The notes below the pieces were generated by a model. It was not told where the DNA came from and did no database searches. It saw nothing but the letters and a program-made list of their open reading frames with translations. The position numbers and the translations under genes are program-made. Positions 1 through 9,360 of a DNA stretch of 34,983 nucleotides are shown here, piece by piece (position 1 is the first letter of the stretch; each line of letters begins with the position of its first letter). The DNA comes from a virus: IMG/VR virus record IMGVR_UViG_3300028829_002225, positions 1 to 34,983 of that record. The stretch is one strand, 5' to 3'.

Positions 1-777
1 AAAGCTGATCAATGGCACGTGGTCGAATTTCCAGCAATCATGGACCACGGATCAAGTAAAGCTAAACCTGTTTGGCCGGAGTATTGGAAACTAGATGAAT
101 TAGAGAAGGTCCAAGCAACACTGCCCACGGGTAAATGGAATGCACAGTGGATGCAGAATCCAACAGCAGAAGAAGGAGCTATTTTAAAACGTGAGTGGTG
201 GCGAACTTATAAGGGAGAACATATTCCACAACTAGAGCATGTTATACAATCATATGACACTGCATTTTTAAAAAAGGAGACAGCTGATTATAGTGCAATT
301 ACTACTTGGGGTATTTTTCATCCTGACGAAGATAGTGGTGCTAATTTAATTTTATTAGATGCTATAAAAGGTAGGTACGAGTTTCCTGAACTACGGCGTT
401 TGGCTCTTGAACAATATGACTATTGGAAACCAGAGTCAGTTATAATTGAAGCAAAAGCATCAGGTCTACCTCTAACTTACGAGCTTAGGCAAATGGATAT
501 ACCCGTTGTGAACTTCACACCTTCGCGTGGAAATGATAAGCATGCACGTGTAAATGCGGTTGCACCTTTGTTCGAATCTGGTATGATATGGGCGCCTGAG
601 CAGAAATTCGCAGACGACGTCATTGAAGAATGTGCTGCGTTTCCTTATGGTGATCATGACGATCTTGTGGACTCAACAACACAAGCAATCATGCGATTCA
701 GACAGGGCGGTCTGATCGGACACCCTGAAGATTATGTGGACGAACCACAAAACGAACGTAAAAGGAATTACTACTGA
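1..777 (+). CDS. terL: Terminase large subunit, C-terminal nuclease part (5' truncated)
   Basis: This is the C-terminal part of the DNA-packaging terminase, whose RNase H-like nuclease domain cuts concatemeric DNA during head filling. The frame is open to the first base of the window (reading K-A-D-Q-W-H), so the GTG at 19 is internal and the ATPase domain lies upstream. Counting from that GTG, the nuclease core shows acidic residues in the expected order: D80 in QSYDTAF, E144 in VIIEAKASG, and D214/D215/D218 in the GDHDDLVDS segment. The WMQNPTAEEG stretch before the nuclease is typical of phage large terminases. The stop shares one base with the next start (TGATG). The family call is firm; subfamily and packaging type cannot be read from this fragment. 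Confidence 0.93.
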   Translation, partial: KADQWHVVEFPAIMDHGSSKAKPVWPEYWKLDELEKVQATLPTGKWNAQWMQNPTAEEGAILKREWWRTYKGEHIPQLEHVIQSYDTAFLKKETADYSAITTWGIFHPDEDSGANLILLDAIKGRYEFPELRRLALEQYDYWKPESVIIEAKASGLPLTYELRQMDIPVVNFTPSRGNDKHARVNAVAPLFESGMIWAPEQKFADDVIEECAAFPYGDHDDLVDSTTQAIMRFRQGGLIGHPEDYVDEPQNERKRNYY

Positions 778-2663
778 TGCTAGCAGCAATTAGACAATGG
801 GTTATTAGAACAATGATGAAGGGTCAAACCGGAGTTGTTCAGACTTTACCTAAAAACGACTTAATAGAACTTAATACACAAATTACAGCACAACGTTTAA
901 TGCAAAACGGTGTTGATCCAGAGACATTAAAAAACGCTGATCAAGTCGAGAATATTGTTAATCAAATAGAGAAACCTAAAGTTATCCCAGCAGACAGTGC
1001 AGCAGGTAAAGGTATTACAGAACAATTATTGGGTAAGAAAAAAGCAGAGGTGTTTGATCTTGAAGGAAATAAAATTTCTGAAGGTTCAAAAATTATAGGT
1101 GGTAAACAAATCAAACCCATAGACGAACTTGAAAATTTTAATGTAGACAAAGAACCTATTAGTGAAAAATTTATAAATTTTACAATTCAAGACATAAATA
1201 AAAAAGAACCTCTTGAAGGTATGAAAATTGCAAATAAAATTATTAAAAGAGAAGGTGAGTTTAAAGATTTAACAGAAGCACAATCACAAAGAATATTAAA
1301 AGAAACTAATGATCATCTTACAGGTAGAGATGTAGATTATGATCCAGAAGATTTTTATAACAAAGGTGGGCGTGTTGGTTTAAATAAAGGTGGTGGATTA
1401 TTAAAGTTATTAAACTTCTTTAATAAAAAAAGTCCAGTACAAGCGGGTAAAGATTATTTACAAAATATTAAAGCTAAAACATTAAAAGCAAATGAGACAG
1501 GTAAGTTTATGGACCTACCACTTGCAGAAGTTGGTATCCCTGCAGCAAGTGGTGCTCTTGTAAATAATCAAATAAGAAAAAAATTAAAGAGTATGAACGA
1601 AGAGCAAAAAGAACAAAACTTAAAAGAATTTATAGAAGAACTAGAAAACGATGAGTTCTATCAAAAGTATCCAGAAATTAAAGATGAGACAATAGCAAAC
1701 TATACTGAAAAACTATTCGGTGAAAAAAGAGCAGCGGGTGGACGTATCGGTTACAAGGATGGACCAGAACTAAAATTATATCCAAGAGCTAGTGGTTTGC
1801 AAAAGGAACAAGAGGTAGGTCCTGGTATAAAAATTTCTGAAAGAGATGTGAATTATGGAATTACTGGTTTACTTGAAGGAGATAAATTTTTTGGTGGTGC
1901 CGAAATAGATAAAGGTAAAGTTAAAATAGATGTTGTTACCCCAGAAGGTGATACTCTTTTTAAAGATAGTATAGGAAAAGAAGATGCTGTTAATTTTATC
2001 TTAGGTATGGGAGACCCTCAAGGTGAAAAGTTTCAAATTAAAACAGATAAAGATTTTGAAAATATTCAAGTTGTTCTTAGAAAAACTTTTGCTGACGGCG
2101 GACGTATTGGTTTAGCTAGCGGTATGACAAAGCGTGCATTCTTAAAACTTATGGGTATGACAGGTGCAGGAGTCGCGGCACTTAAATCTGGTATAATTGG
2201 ACTTGGTGGTAAACAAGCTGGTAAAGAAGTTGCAAAAGAAGTTGTAAAATCAACAACTAGCCCTCCAGCATATTTCTTTAAACTTGCAGAAAAAATTAAA
2301 TTTATGGGTGATGAAACTTTAGCAACTAAAGACAAAGCCATAGCTAAAAAATATAAAGATTACACAATGGAAGAAGACTTTGCTGGTAATATAGAAATTA
2401 TAAAAAAAGGTGAAGACCTTCAAGGAAATAAACTTGAAGATGTTTACATGAGTTACAAAGTAGATGAAGTTCCTGTAAAAGGTAAAAAAGGTTCTACAAA
2501 AGTTGAAGAGTATGAAGAGTTTACTGCAAGACCTGATGGTGAGGGTAAGATGAAAGATATTGAACAAGGTGTACCGGATGAAGTTATAGATGAAGCTGGT
2601 GATGTTGATTCTATGACACTTAAAAGAGCAGGCGGTGGTATAGCTAGAATGTTAGGGGAATAA
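777..2663 (+). CDS. Large phage protein with three GGRIG motifs and an internal Tat-like segment; function unknown
   Basis: A 628-aa lysine- and glutamate-rich protein lying between terminase and portal. I do not recognise an enzymatic domain. Three copies of a short motif divide it into blocks: GGRVG at residue 197, GGRIGYKDG at 321 and GGRIG at 441. The last copy is followed by KRAFLK (452-457) and a Gly/Ala-rich hydrophobic stretch to about 478, resembling a twin-arginine-type signal but placed mid-protein. The C-terminus is glycine-rich (AGGGIARMLGE). It starts on the terminase stop (TGATG) and ends in a TAATG overlap, so it is probably translated with its neighbours. Similar proteins are, from memory, common in uncultured marine phage genomes. 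A virion-associated role is a guess from position only. Confidence 0.8.
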   Translation: MLAAIRQWVIRTMMKGQTGVVQTLPKNDLIELNTQITAQRLMQNGVDPETLKNADQVENIVNQIEKPKVIPADSAAGKGITEQLLGKKKAEVFDLEGNKISEGSKIIGGKQIKPIDELENFNVDKEPISEKFINFTIQDINKKEPLEGMKIANKIIKREGEFKDLTEAQSQRILKETNDHLTGRDVDYDPEDFYNKGGRVGLNKGGGLLKLLNFFNKKSPVQAGKDYLQNIKAKTLKANETGKFMDLPLAEVGIPAASGALVNNQIRKKLKSMNEEQKEQNLKEFIEELENDEFYQKYPEIKDETIANYTEKLFGEKRAAGGRIGYKDGPELKLYPRASGLQKEQEVGPGIKISERDVNYGITGLLEGDKFFGGAEIDKGKVKIDVVTPEGDTLFKDSIGKEDAVNFILGMGDPQGEKFQIKTDKDFENIQVVLRKTFADGGRIGLASGMTKRAFLKLMGMTGAGVAALKSGIIGLGGKQAGKEVAKEVVKSTTSPPAYFFKLAEKIKFMGDETLATKDKAIAKKYKDYTMEEDFAGNIEIIKKGEDLQGNKLEDVYMSYKVDEVPVKGKKGSTKVEEYEEFTARPDGEGKMKDIEQGVPDEVIDEAGDVDSMTLKRAGGGIARMLGE

Positions 2664-4927
2664 TGCGTCCGGATAAACAAAAACAAATGATGTCGTATCT
2701 TACGCGACCGGCTAAAGAACTTATTGAAACAGGTCAAGTAAAATTTGCATCTGATATGGTTAATCCAGATCCTAGAAAAGATGTTATAGAAATAGATGCA
2801 ATCAATTCATTTATAAAACGTAATCCAAGAGCTGAGGGTGGACGAATTGGATTTAAAGATGGACCTGCTGTAAAGTTTGACGAGACAAGAGACAAAATTC
2901 CAACAGGAGAATTTATTGGAGAAGGAAGAGACAAAAGTCAAATATTTAAAATAAAAAATAATAAAACAGGATCGGTTAAGTACACAACTTCTGGCGCCGG
3001 AGGCGGAAAGAAAAAACTTTATAACTCTATAGAAGAAGTTAAAAAAGCTAAAATTGATTTTACACCAGATGTACTTGTTAAAACAGATTCAAAAAGAATA
3101 AAAGAAAATATTCAAGAAGTTACTTATAAAAATAAAAAAACAGGTGAGATAGTAATTAAATATAAACCTTTTATAGGATCAAATAGAGTTACTATTGAAG
3201 GCCAAGGTGCTAATACATTAAAAGAAGCTGAAAAATTTGTTGCAGATTATTTTGAAAAAAATCCAAAAAAAATTAGAGTTAGAGATCCTCAAAAAAATTA
3301 TGCTACAAAAGATAGAAGAAAAAAAGTTTTAGATGAAACTGATCGAACTAAAGCAGAAGGAACAAAAAAATTTAATTACCATCACATAAGACAAATTGCA
3401 GGTGGTGTGCCACTAACAACAGATGATGTTATGATTATTAATCAGCGAATAAACTCTGCGTTAGGAACTAAATATAATCAACCTTTAAATGCAATATCAG
3501 CTGCTATTCAAAAAAATAACAAATTAGCTTTAGAAGCAATGAATAACAAACAAGAGGGACTTGCTTTAGATTACATGAAACGTGTTGATGATCTTAATGC
3601 TCAAGCAGAAAAAATTGTAAACAGTGCTATTGATACACTACCAGAAAAATATAAAGGTTATGTTGGGTTTAATCAATCTGAATTACCAAGAGATGAGTAC
3701 GGGTTACCAATTCAAAAGGAACCTATGATAATTAAAAAAGTTGGTGGAATGCCAGTATCAAAAGATGCAATAGATTTAACAACTTTAAATTTAAAACAAG
3801 AAAAAGAATTTAGAAAAATAGTTAAAGAACAAGCAGAAGCGGGTAAGGTTGGACCAATAAATAAAACAAAACTTTCTAATCTTTTAAAAGTAATGGAAAA
3901 GGCAGAGCCACAAACTGCAAAACAAGTTGGTATGGTTTTAAATTCTGGACTTAATATTGACGACATGGCAAAAGAGATTGCAAAAATTCCAGGAGCTAAA
4001 AAATTTGCAAGTGGTTTTATGAAAATAGGTGGACCTTTTGAAGTTGCTTTTCTAGGATTAGATGTTGCAAATGAAGTTTCTAAAGGAGCGCCACTAGATA
4101 CTTCTGTTCAAACAGCTTTTTCGAATATTAGTTTTGGCACGGTAGGAAACCCTGAGAAATATCAAATGCGAGATCTTAAAAATGCAGCAGACGAGTTAGG
4201 AGTTAACACTCAAGGGTTTCAAGAATTAAAAAACTTGTTAGATCTTGAAAAACAAATTGCTGCTGAAAATAAAAAATATTCAAAAGTTGAACAAGATAAT
4301 TTATTAGATGCAGGAAATCTTAACAAATACAAAGAGTATATAGTTAATTTAGAAAATCAATTAAATGATAAAACTAATGATTTAAATAAACTTGATAATA
4401 TAGATACTTTGTTCGACGATTATGTAAATTCAGTTCAATATCTTGGAAGAAAAGAATACAATAAAACTATAGATACTAAAAAAGAACAGGTTTATCCAGA
4501 GATGGGTAGCATGGGTAGCGATTTTATGACAACTGTTTTAAATCCAATACAAAGTTTCTTGCCGCAAAATTTAATGGAGACAGGATTAGGACCCTTTAAT
4601 AAAGCAACACAACCAGTTGTTAGAAATTTAAGAAAAATTCCTTTGATAGGAAGTATATTTGATCCAACATCAGACCAAGCAAAATTATCGGCAATGAGCC
4701 AAGAAGAAAAAAATCAACGTGCAACTAATATGAATATTGTAAAACAAAACTATCATCCTGTTATGGGTCAAACAATGACTGGAGAACAGTTAGCACCTTA
4801 TTATGGTAAGTTTTTTGCAGGTGGTGGTATAGCTAAATTAGCTGGCGTATCATCTGGTACAGCACCAGTAAGAGGACCAAATCCACAAGGGTTGCTATCC
4901 CTTAAAAACCGTGTTAGAAACTACTAG
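2663..4927 (+). CDS. Large phage protein with GGRIG motif and GGGIA C-terminal tail; function unknown
   Basis: A 754-aa protein translated from a TAATG overlap. GGRIGFKDGP is at residue 59. The N-terminal third holds two Lys-rich, beta-looking repeats each containing a K-T-G turn (KNNKTGS and KNKKTGE). A YHHIRQIAGG segment near residue 240 is followed by regularly spaced Asn residues; it loosely recalls His-containing nuclease motifs but is too weak to call. The middle has amphipathic helices and a hydrophobic stretch (GGPFEVAFLGLDVA). The C-terminus, AGGGIAKLAG followed by RGPNPQGLL, echoes the GGGIA end of the preceding protein, suggesting the two share a terminal signal. Position between terminase and portal suggests a virion or head-associated role, but no activity is assigned. 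Confidence 0.78.
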   Translation: MRPDKQKQMMSYLTRPAKELIETGQVKFASDMVNPDPRKDVIEIDAINSFIKRNPRAEGGRIGFKDGPAVKFDETRDKIPTGEFIGEGRDKSQIFKIKNNKTGSVKYTTSGAGGGKKKLYNSIEEVKKAKIDFTPDVLVKTDSKRIKENIQEVTYKNKKTGEIVIKYKPFIGSNRVTIEGQGANTLKEAEKFVADYFEKNPKKIRVRDPQKNYATKDRRKKVLDETDRTKAEGTKKFNYHHIRQIAGGVPLTTDDVMIINQRINSALGTKYNQPLNAISAAIQKNNKLALEAMNNKQEGLALDYMKRVDDLNAQAEKIVNSAIDTLPEKYKGYVGFNQSELPRDEYGLPIQKEPMIIKKVGGMPVSKDAIDLTTLNLKQEKEFRKIVKEQAEAGKVGPINKTKLSNLLKVMEKAEPQTAKQVGMVLNSGLNIDDMAKEIAKIPGAKKFASGFMKIGGPFEVAFLGLDVANEVSKGAPLDTSVQTAFSNISFGTVGNPEKYQMRDLKNAADELGVNTQGFQELKNLLDLEKQIAAENKKYSKVEQDNLLDAGNLNKYKEYIVNLENQLNDKTNDLNKLDNIDTLFDDYVNSVQYLGRKEYNKTIDTKKEQVYPEMGSMGSDFMTTVLNPIQSFLPQNLMETGLGPFNKATQPVVRNLRKIPLIGSIFDPTSDQAKLSAMSQEEKNQRATNMNIVKQNYHPVMGQTMTGEQLAPYYGKFFAGGGIAKLAGVSSGTAPVRGPNPQGLLSLKNRVRNY

Positions 4928-4936
4928 GAGTAATAT

Positions 4937-7390
4937 ATGGCAGAAATAGACAAAGGGCTCCCGAACACTAGAAACAAACTTGAGATTCCTTCAGAAGAAG
5001 AAATACAAGATGTTGCCGTTCAGGAACCAGTAGAAGAAAAAGGACCAATCGAAGTTATCCCAGAAGAAGACGGTGGCGTAACTTTAGATTACGAACCAGG
5101 ATCAATCAATGTACCTGGAACAGAATCACACTTTGATAACTTAGCAGAACTTTTACCTGATGATGTTTTAGAGCCAATCGGAAACGAGATGGCACAAAAC
5201 TATATGGATTACAAATCTTCCAGAAAAGAATGGGAGCAAGCGTACATTACAGGATTAGATCTTTTAGGTTTTAAATACGAAAATAGAACAGAACCGTTTC
5301 AAGGAGCTAGTGGTGCAACTCACCCAGTTCTTGCAGAAGCAGTTACACAGTTTCAAGCGCAAGCTTACAAAGAATTATTACCATCAGATGGACCTGTAAG
5401 AACACAGGTTGTTGGTGTTAAAAATCCTGCAACAGAACAGCAGGCAAATCGTGTTAAAGATTTCATGAATTATTTAGTTATGGATCAGATGAAAGAATAC
5501 GAATCAGAATTTGATTCAATGTTATTTCATTTACCTTTAGCTGGATCAACTTTTAAAAAAATATATTACGATGTCCCAATGGGCAGAGCAGTATCAAAGT
5601 TTGTACCAGCCGATGAATTAATTGTCCCGTATACGGCTACCTCATTAGACGATGCGGAGGCAGTAATTCACACTGTTAAAATTTCTGAAAACGAATTAAG
5701 AAAACAACAAGTTAATGGTTTCTATAGAGATATAGAACTAGGTGCACCAGGCACAGACACAAATAATGAACTTGATAAAAAAGAACGTGAGCTAGATGGC
5801 ACAAAGAAAACAGGTAAGAATGAACCAATGTATACTTTGTTAGAGTGTCATGTAAATTTAGACTTAGAAGGTTTTGAAGAAGTTGGACCTGAAGGTGAGC
5901 CAACTGGAATAAAATTGCCCTACATAGTAACTGTAGAAGAAGGCAATAGGAAAGTTTTGTCTATCAGACGAAACTATGCGCCCGATGATCTAAAGAAAAA
6001 TAAAATCCAATATTTTGTCCATTTTAAATTTCTGCCAGGACTAGGATTTTATGGCTTTGGACTCATTCACATGATTGGCGGATTGAGTCGTACGGCAACG
6101 GCGGCTCTCCGTCAATTATTAGATGCAGGTACATTATCAAACCTGCCAGCAGGATTTAAACAAAGAGGTGTTAGAGTTAGAGATGAAGCAGCTCCAATAC
6201 AACCAGGTGAATTTAAAGATGTAGATGCACCAGGAGGTAATTTAAGAGATGCGTTCTTCCCACTACCTTACAAAGAACCATCACAGACTTTATTAAACTT
6301 ACTTGGTATTGTAGTACAAGCTGGTCAAAGATTCGCGAGTATTGCTGATATGCAAGTGGGTGACGGTAATCAAGCAGCGGCTGTTGGTACAACAGTTGCA
6401 CTTCTTGAAAGAGGTTCACGTGTAATGTCTGCAATTCACAAAAGATGTTATGCAGCAATGAAGAATGAATTTAGATTATTATCTAAAATTGTTTCACAAT
6501 ATTTACCACCAGAATATCCATACGATGTTGTAGGTGGTGCAAGAAATATTAAACAAGCTGACTTTGATAATAGAGTTGATGTAATTCCTGTAGCTGACCC
6601 TAATATATTCTCAATGAGTCAGAGAATAACTTTAGCACAAACACAATTACAAATCGCAACATCTAATCCACAATTACATAACATGTATCAAATCTATAGA
6701 AATATGTATAATGCAATAGGTGTAAAAGATGTTGATGCAGTTTTACCACCGCCGGCGCCAACAGCACCGATGGACCCAAGTTTAGAACACATTAATGCTT
6801 TGGGTGGCAAACCTTTTCAAGCGTTTCCTGGTCAAGATCACAGAGCACACATGACAGCTCACTTAAACTTTATGTCAACTAACATTGTTAGAAACAATCC
6901 TGCAGTAATGGGTGCAATACAAAAAAATATTTTAGAACATATTAGTTTGATGGCACAAGAACAGGTACAATTAGAGTTCAGAGAGCAAATGCAACAGATG
7001 ATGATGATGCAACAACAAGCAGCAACTAATCCACAACTGCAAGCACAGCTTCAAGCAATGACAAATCAGGTAGAATCTAGAAAAGCTATCTTAATTGCAG
7101 AGATGACTGAAGAATATATGAAGGAAGAAAAGGAAATTACGTCACAATTTGACAATGATCCTCTTTTAAAACTAAAATCACGTGAAGTTGACCTACGTGC
7201 AATGGAAAATGAGCGTAAAAAGAACGCTGATAAGGTTGATGAAGACCTTGCGAGAGCAAAATTAATGCAAGCGCAAGAAATTTCAGAAGATAAACTAGAT
7301 CAAAACGAAGATTTAGCAAAATTACGAGCTGGAGTCAGTCTTGCAAAGTCAGGAATTGATCAAGCAGCTGTTGTAATGGACGATAATTAA
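4937..7390 (+). CDS. Portal protein (head-tail connector)
   Basis: Portal of 817 aa, forming the dodecameric channel at the capsid vertex through which terminase packages DNA. The recognisable block is GASGATHPVLAEAVTQFQ at residues 123-140, followed by AYKELLPSDGPVRTQ, a pattern I associate with large portals of marine short-tailed phages. The N-terminal 50 residues are acidic and probably disordered. Near residues 680-710 lies a Gln/Met-rich coiled-coil-like stretch (QMQQMMMMQQQ), and the last 100 residues are charged helices, fitting the long C-terminal barrel of P22-like portals. An AGGAG ribosome-binding site lies 6 nt before the ATG. Its place after the terminase supports the call. Confidence 0.88.
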   Translation: MAEIDKGLPNTRNKLEIPSEEEIQDVAVQEPVEEKGPIEVIPEEDGGVTLDYEPGSINVPGTESHFDNLAELLPDDVLEPIGNEMAQNYMDYKSSRKEWEQAYITGLDLLGFKYENRTEPFQGASGATHPVLAEAVTQFQAQAYKELLPSDGPVRTQVVGVKNPATEQQANRVKDFMNYLVMDQMKEYESEFDSMLFHLPLAGSTFKKIYYDVPMGRAVSKFVPADELIVPYTATSLDDAEAVIHTVKISENELRKQQVNGFYRDIELGAPGTDTNNELDKKERELDGTKKTGKNEPMYTLLECHVNLDLEGFEEVGPEGEPTGIKLPYIVTVEEGNRKVLSIRRNYAPDDLKKNKIQYFVHFKFLPGLGFYGFGLIHMIGGLSRTATAALRQLLDAGTLSNLPAGFKQRGVRVRDEAAPIQPGEFKDVDAPGGNLRDAFFPLPYKEPSQTLLNLLGIVVQAGQRFASIADMQVGDGNQAAAVGTTVALLERGSRVMSAIHKRCYAAMKNEFRLLSKIVSQYLPPEYPYDVVGGARNIKQADFDNRVDVIPVADPNIFSMSQRITLAQTQLQIATSNPQLHNMYQIYRNMYNAIGVKDVDAVLPPPAPTAPMDPSLEHINALGGKPFQAFPGQDHRAHMTAHLNFMSTNIVRNNPAVMGAIQKNILEHISLMAQEQVQLEFREQMQQMMMMQQQAATNPQLQAQLQAMTNQVESRKAILIAEMTEEYMKEEKEITSQFDNDPLLKLKSREVDLRAMENERKKNADKVDEDLARAKLMQAQEISEDKLDQNEDLAKLRAGVSLAKSGIDQAAVVMDDN

Positions 7391-7408
7391 TGTTAAGGAG
7401 ATAATATT

Positions 7409-7588
7409 ATGATGAACTATAAAAAATCAAAACAAATGGCAGTTCCAAGTCAGAATGTAGAGATAGATCCAAGATCTAAGACTACAGCTGATGGTGCTTT
7501 CAACTATATTCCTACTGGAGACAAGGAAAAAGTTAGAGGTACTAAAAGAATGCTAGCTGAAAAGAAAAAAACTGCTACTTGGTATTAA
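7409..7588 (+). CDS. Small hypothetical protein (59 aa)
   Basis: A short ORF with an AAGGAG site at 7395-7400, 8 nt before tandem ATG codons, and a stop just before the holin-like gene. The product is basic and hydrophilic: it begins MMNYKKSKQMAVPS, has a central TADGAFNYIPTGDKEK and ends ATWY. No membrane segment or known motif is visible. The good ribosome-binding site and tight fit between the portal and the next start make it a likely real gene; its function is unknown. Confidence 0.6.
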   Translation: MMNYKKSKQMAVPSQNVEIDPRSKTTADGAFNYIPTGDKEKVRGTKRMLAEKKKTATWY

Positions 7589-7591
7589 ATT

Positions 7592-7978
7592 ATGTGGTTA
7601 TCGGCAATTAAACTAGCCGTCTCTGCTGGAAGTAAGATTTATGCTAACAAGCAGAAGACTAAAATAGCTATGTCAGATGCACAGCTTATGCATGCATCTC
7701 GTATGGCCGAAGGAAAAGAAGCTTACCAAGGTAAACTCCTTGAGGCTAGACAATCAGATTGGAAGGACGAGGCAGTTTTGATAATTTTGTCGGCGCCAAT
7801 AGCAATTTTGGCCTGGGCAGTTGTAAGTGACGATCCGTCAGCTATGGAGAAGGTGAACGTGTTCTTCGAACACTTCGCGGCGCTTCCGGGATGGTTCACA
7901 AATTTATGGATCCTTGTGGTCGCGAGTATTTATGGTATAAAGGGTACACAGATTTTTAGAAACGGAGGAAAAAAATAA
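7592..7978 (+). CDS. Putative holin (GTA_holin_3TM-like small membrane protein)
   Basis: A 128-aa protein with an amphipathic N-terminal helix (about 1-25), a charged linker, and the motif SDWKDE at 55-60 directly before a membrane segment at about 61-79. A second membrane segment lies at about 101-118, and the C-terminal tail is basic. The W-K-D-E motif before the first clear transmembrane helix is what I remember of the holin family first described from gene transfer agents (GTA_holin_3TM). Holins form inner-membrane pores that release endolysin at lysis. No endolysin is recognised in this window, so the lysis partner may lie elsewhere. Another small membrane protein role is possible. Confidence 0.6.
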   Translation: MWLSAIKLAVSAGSKIYANKQKTKIAMSDAQLMHASRMAEGKEAYQGKLLEARQSDWKDEAVLIILSAPIAILAWAVVSDDPSAMEKVNVFFEHFAALPGWFTNLWILVVASIYGIKGTQIFRNGGKK

Positions 7979-8439
7979 TGGCTAATAAATATTTTAGAGG
8001 ATTTAATAATTTATTTAAATTTGGAAAATCAACAGGAGAAGATACTGGAAAAGTAATCAATACAATTGTTGGAGTTAAACCTGCAAAAAATTTAAAGAAA
8101 AGATTTGATACAAAACAAGATATAAATAAATCTATTGATAAACAAGCAGGACCAAATGTATCTAATGAAGCAAAATCTAAAATTAAAAGAGATGCTGGTA
8201 AAAAAGTATCAAAAATTTATGATAAGTACGAAAAATCTTTAGAGAAAAAAGCTAATGGTGGCAGAATTGGTAGAAGATTCGGTAGCCCTAATCCTAAAAA
8301 AACAAACGTGCAAAAAATAAAAGAAACTTTTGCACCAAAAAAGAAAAACTTATCACCAAAACAAATGAAGATAGCAAAATTAGCGGGTAATCCAAATAAG
8401 ATTGACGGTGCTGATTTTAAAAAATTAAGGAATAGATAA
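7978..8439 (+). CDS. Small basic protein with GGRIG motif; function unknown
   Basis: A 153-aa, strongly lysine-rich protein that begins on the previous stop (TAATG). The N-terminal part (YFRGFNNLFKFGKSTGEDTG) is followed by helical Lys/Asp-rich sequence. A GGRIGRRFGSPNPKK segment starts at residue 94, and the C-terminus is also very basic. It is the first of five consecutive small basic proteins. The charge suggests nucleic-acid binding or packaging inside the head, but no domain supports a specific job. The GGRIG motif links it to the large proteins at 777 and 2663 and to small proteins downstream. Confidence 0.7.
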   Translation: MANKYFRGFNNLFKFGKSTGEDTGKVINTIVGVKPAKNLKKRFDTKQDINKSIDKQAGPNVSNEAKSKIKRDAGKKVSKIYDKYEKSLEKKANGGRIGRRFGSPNPKKTNVQKIKETFAPKKKNLSPKQMKIAKLAGNPNKIDGADFKKLRNR

Positions 8440-8630
8440 TGGCTAAACTTTGTCCTAAAGGTAAAGCCGCAGCGAAGCGAAAATTTAAAGTGTATCCATC
8501 AGCATATGCTAATATGTATGCATCAGGAGTATGTTCAGGAAAAATCAAACCAGGCGGAAGAAAAAAAGCTATGGGTGGTGGAATGATGGATATGACTAGA
8601 ATGAAATACCTTAAAGGAGGACAAGTATAA
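8439..8630 (+). CDS. Small basic Cys-containing phage protein; function unknown
   Basis: A 63-aa protein starting in a TAATG overlap, with an AAGGA site about 8 nt upstream. The core reads LCPKGKAAAKRKFKVYPSAY and then ANMYASGVCSGKI, with two cysteines (in LCPKG and GVCSG) that could pair or bind metal. The C-terminus is Gly/Met-rich (GGGMMDMTRM). The KRKFKVYPSAYAN core is one I recall from many marine phage small proteins. Its own 3' end encodes KGGQV through an AGGAGG sequence that forms a strong ribosome-binding site for the next gene, so translation is coupled. Confidence 0.7.
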   Translation: MAKLCPKGKAAAKRKFKVYPSAYANMYASGVCSGKIKPGGRKKAMGGGMMDMTRMKYLKGGQV

Positions 8631-8998
8631 TGTCAAAATTTAAAGTTTTAAAAGAATTTGGAAAAAAAATATTTGGTAAGAAAAAACCTGGAAAAAAAGA
8701 AATTAAAACAGATTTATCTAGTTACCCAACATCAAAAAATATTGATGATTTAATTGCAAAAGAACAAGACCCTTTTGTAAGAAATAAACTTATAAGTAAG
8801 AAAAAATCTAAAGCAAAAGGTGATGTTAAAGACAAAGGTGGAAATATTATGGGAACACCTAATAAAGAAAGATCCGCTGAATCAATTAGAAACTATGTTC
8901 AAGGAGCCAAAGATGGTGGACGAATGGGATATAAAATGGGTAGTAAATGTAAGTTAGCTATTAAAGGCAAAGGAAGAGCTTACGGAAAGAATTCGTAA
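8630..8998 (+). CDS. Small basic protein with GGRMGY plus CKLAIKGKGRAYGKNS tail
   Basis: A 122-aa lysine-rich protein. The last 28 residues (95-122) are DGGRMGYKMG followed by SKCKLAIKGKGRAYGKNS, almost identical to the tail of the next protein, while the N-terminal parts share no clear similarity. A strong AGGAGG site sits 10 nt upstream, and the start is in a TAATG overlap. The shared tail on unrelated bodies looks like a conserved sorting, binding or processing tag, or a tail spread by recombination. No enzymatic function is visible. Confidence 0.7.
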   Translation: MSKFKVLKEFGKKIFGKKKPGKKEIKTDLSSYPTSKNIDDLIAKEQDPFVRNKLISKKKSKAKGDVKDKGGNIMGTPNKERSAESIRNYVQGAKDGGRMGYKMGSKCKLAIKGKGRAYGKNS

Positions 8999-9000
8999 TG
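8909..9000 (+). repeat. Direct repeat copy 1: GGRMGY/CKLAIKGKGRAYGKNS coding block plus start codon
   Basis: Bases 8909-9000 match 9271-9362 in the same frame and order. The final 38 (8963-9000) are identical and run through the TAA/ATG junction into the next gene. The repeat covers the shared 28-residue C-terminal tail and the purine-rich GGAAAG site before the following start. It looks like duplication of a coding tail together with its translation-coupling signal. Confidence 0.85.
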
Positions 9001-9360
9001 AAAACAAGACAATCAGGTTTATCAAAAAAAGAACAAGTAAAAAGTATAGTTTCAAGAGCTAAACAAAGACAAAATAGATTTTTTGATGATGATCATCCTT
9101 TACATCCAACTAAAATAGCTGTTTCGGGAGATATATTTTATCCGGATAATTTAAACAAAGCTGCCAATAAATATAAAAGAGAATTTCCAGAAATGGTTGA
9201 CAATATTAGAAATGATAAAAAGAAAGATTTTAAAAAAATTGATCCAAAACCTCAAAAAAGAGGTCAATCTAAAGACGGTGGACGAATGGGTTACAAGAAT
9301 GGTTCTAAATGTAAGTTAGCCATAAAAGGCAAAGGAAGAGCTTACGGAAAGAATTCGTAA
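8998..9360 (+). CDS. Small basic protein with GGRMGY plus CKLAIKGKGRAYGKNS tail (second copy of tail)
   Basis: A 120-aa basic protein whose final 28 residues (93-120) differ from the previous protein's tail at one position (N for M in GYKNG). The body is distinct: a basic N-terminus (MKTRQSGLSKKEQVKSIVSR), an acidic/His patch FFDDDHPLHP near residues 28-38, and a Lys-rich segment before the tail. It starts on the previous stop and ends TAATG. The last 38 bases, including the next start codon, are identical to the end of the previous gene. Function unknown. Confidence 0.7.
   Translation: MKTRQSGLSKKEQVKSIVSRAKQRQNRFFDDDHPLHPTKIAVSGDIFYPDNLNKAANKYKREFPEMVDNIRNDKKKDFKKIDPKPQKRGQSKDGGRMGYKNGSKCKLAIKGKGRAYGKNS

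Noticed and set aside
3370-3420. YHHIRQIAGG segment as an HNH-type nuclease
   Set aside because: The rest of an HNH motif is not visible; one His pair is too little to call.
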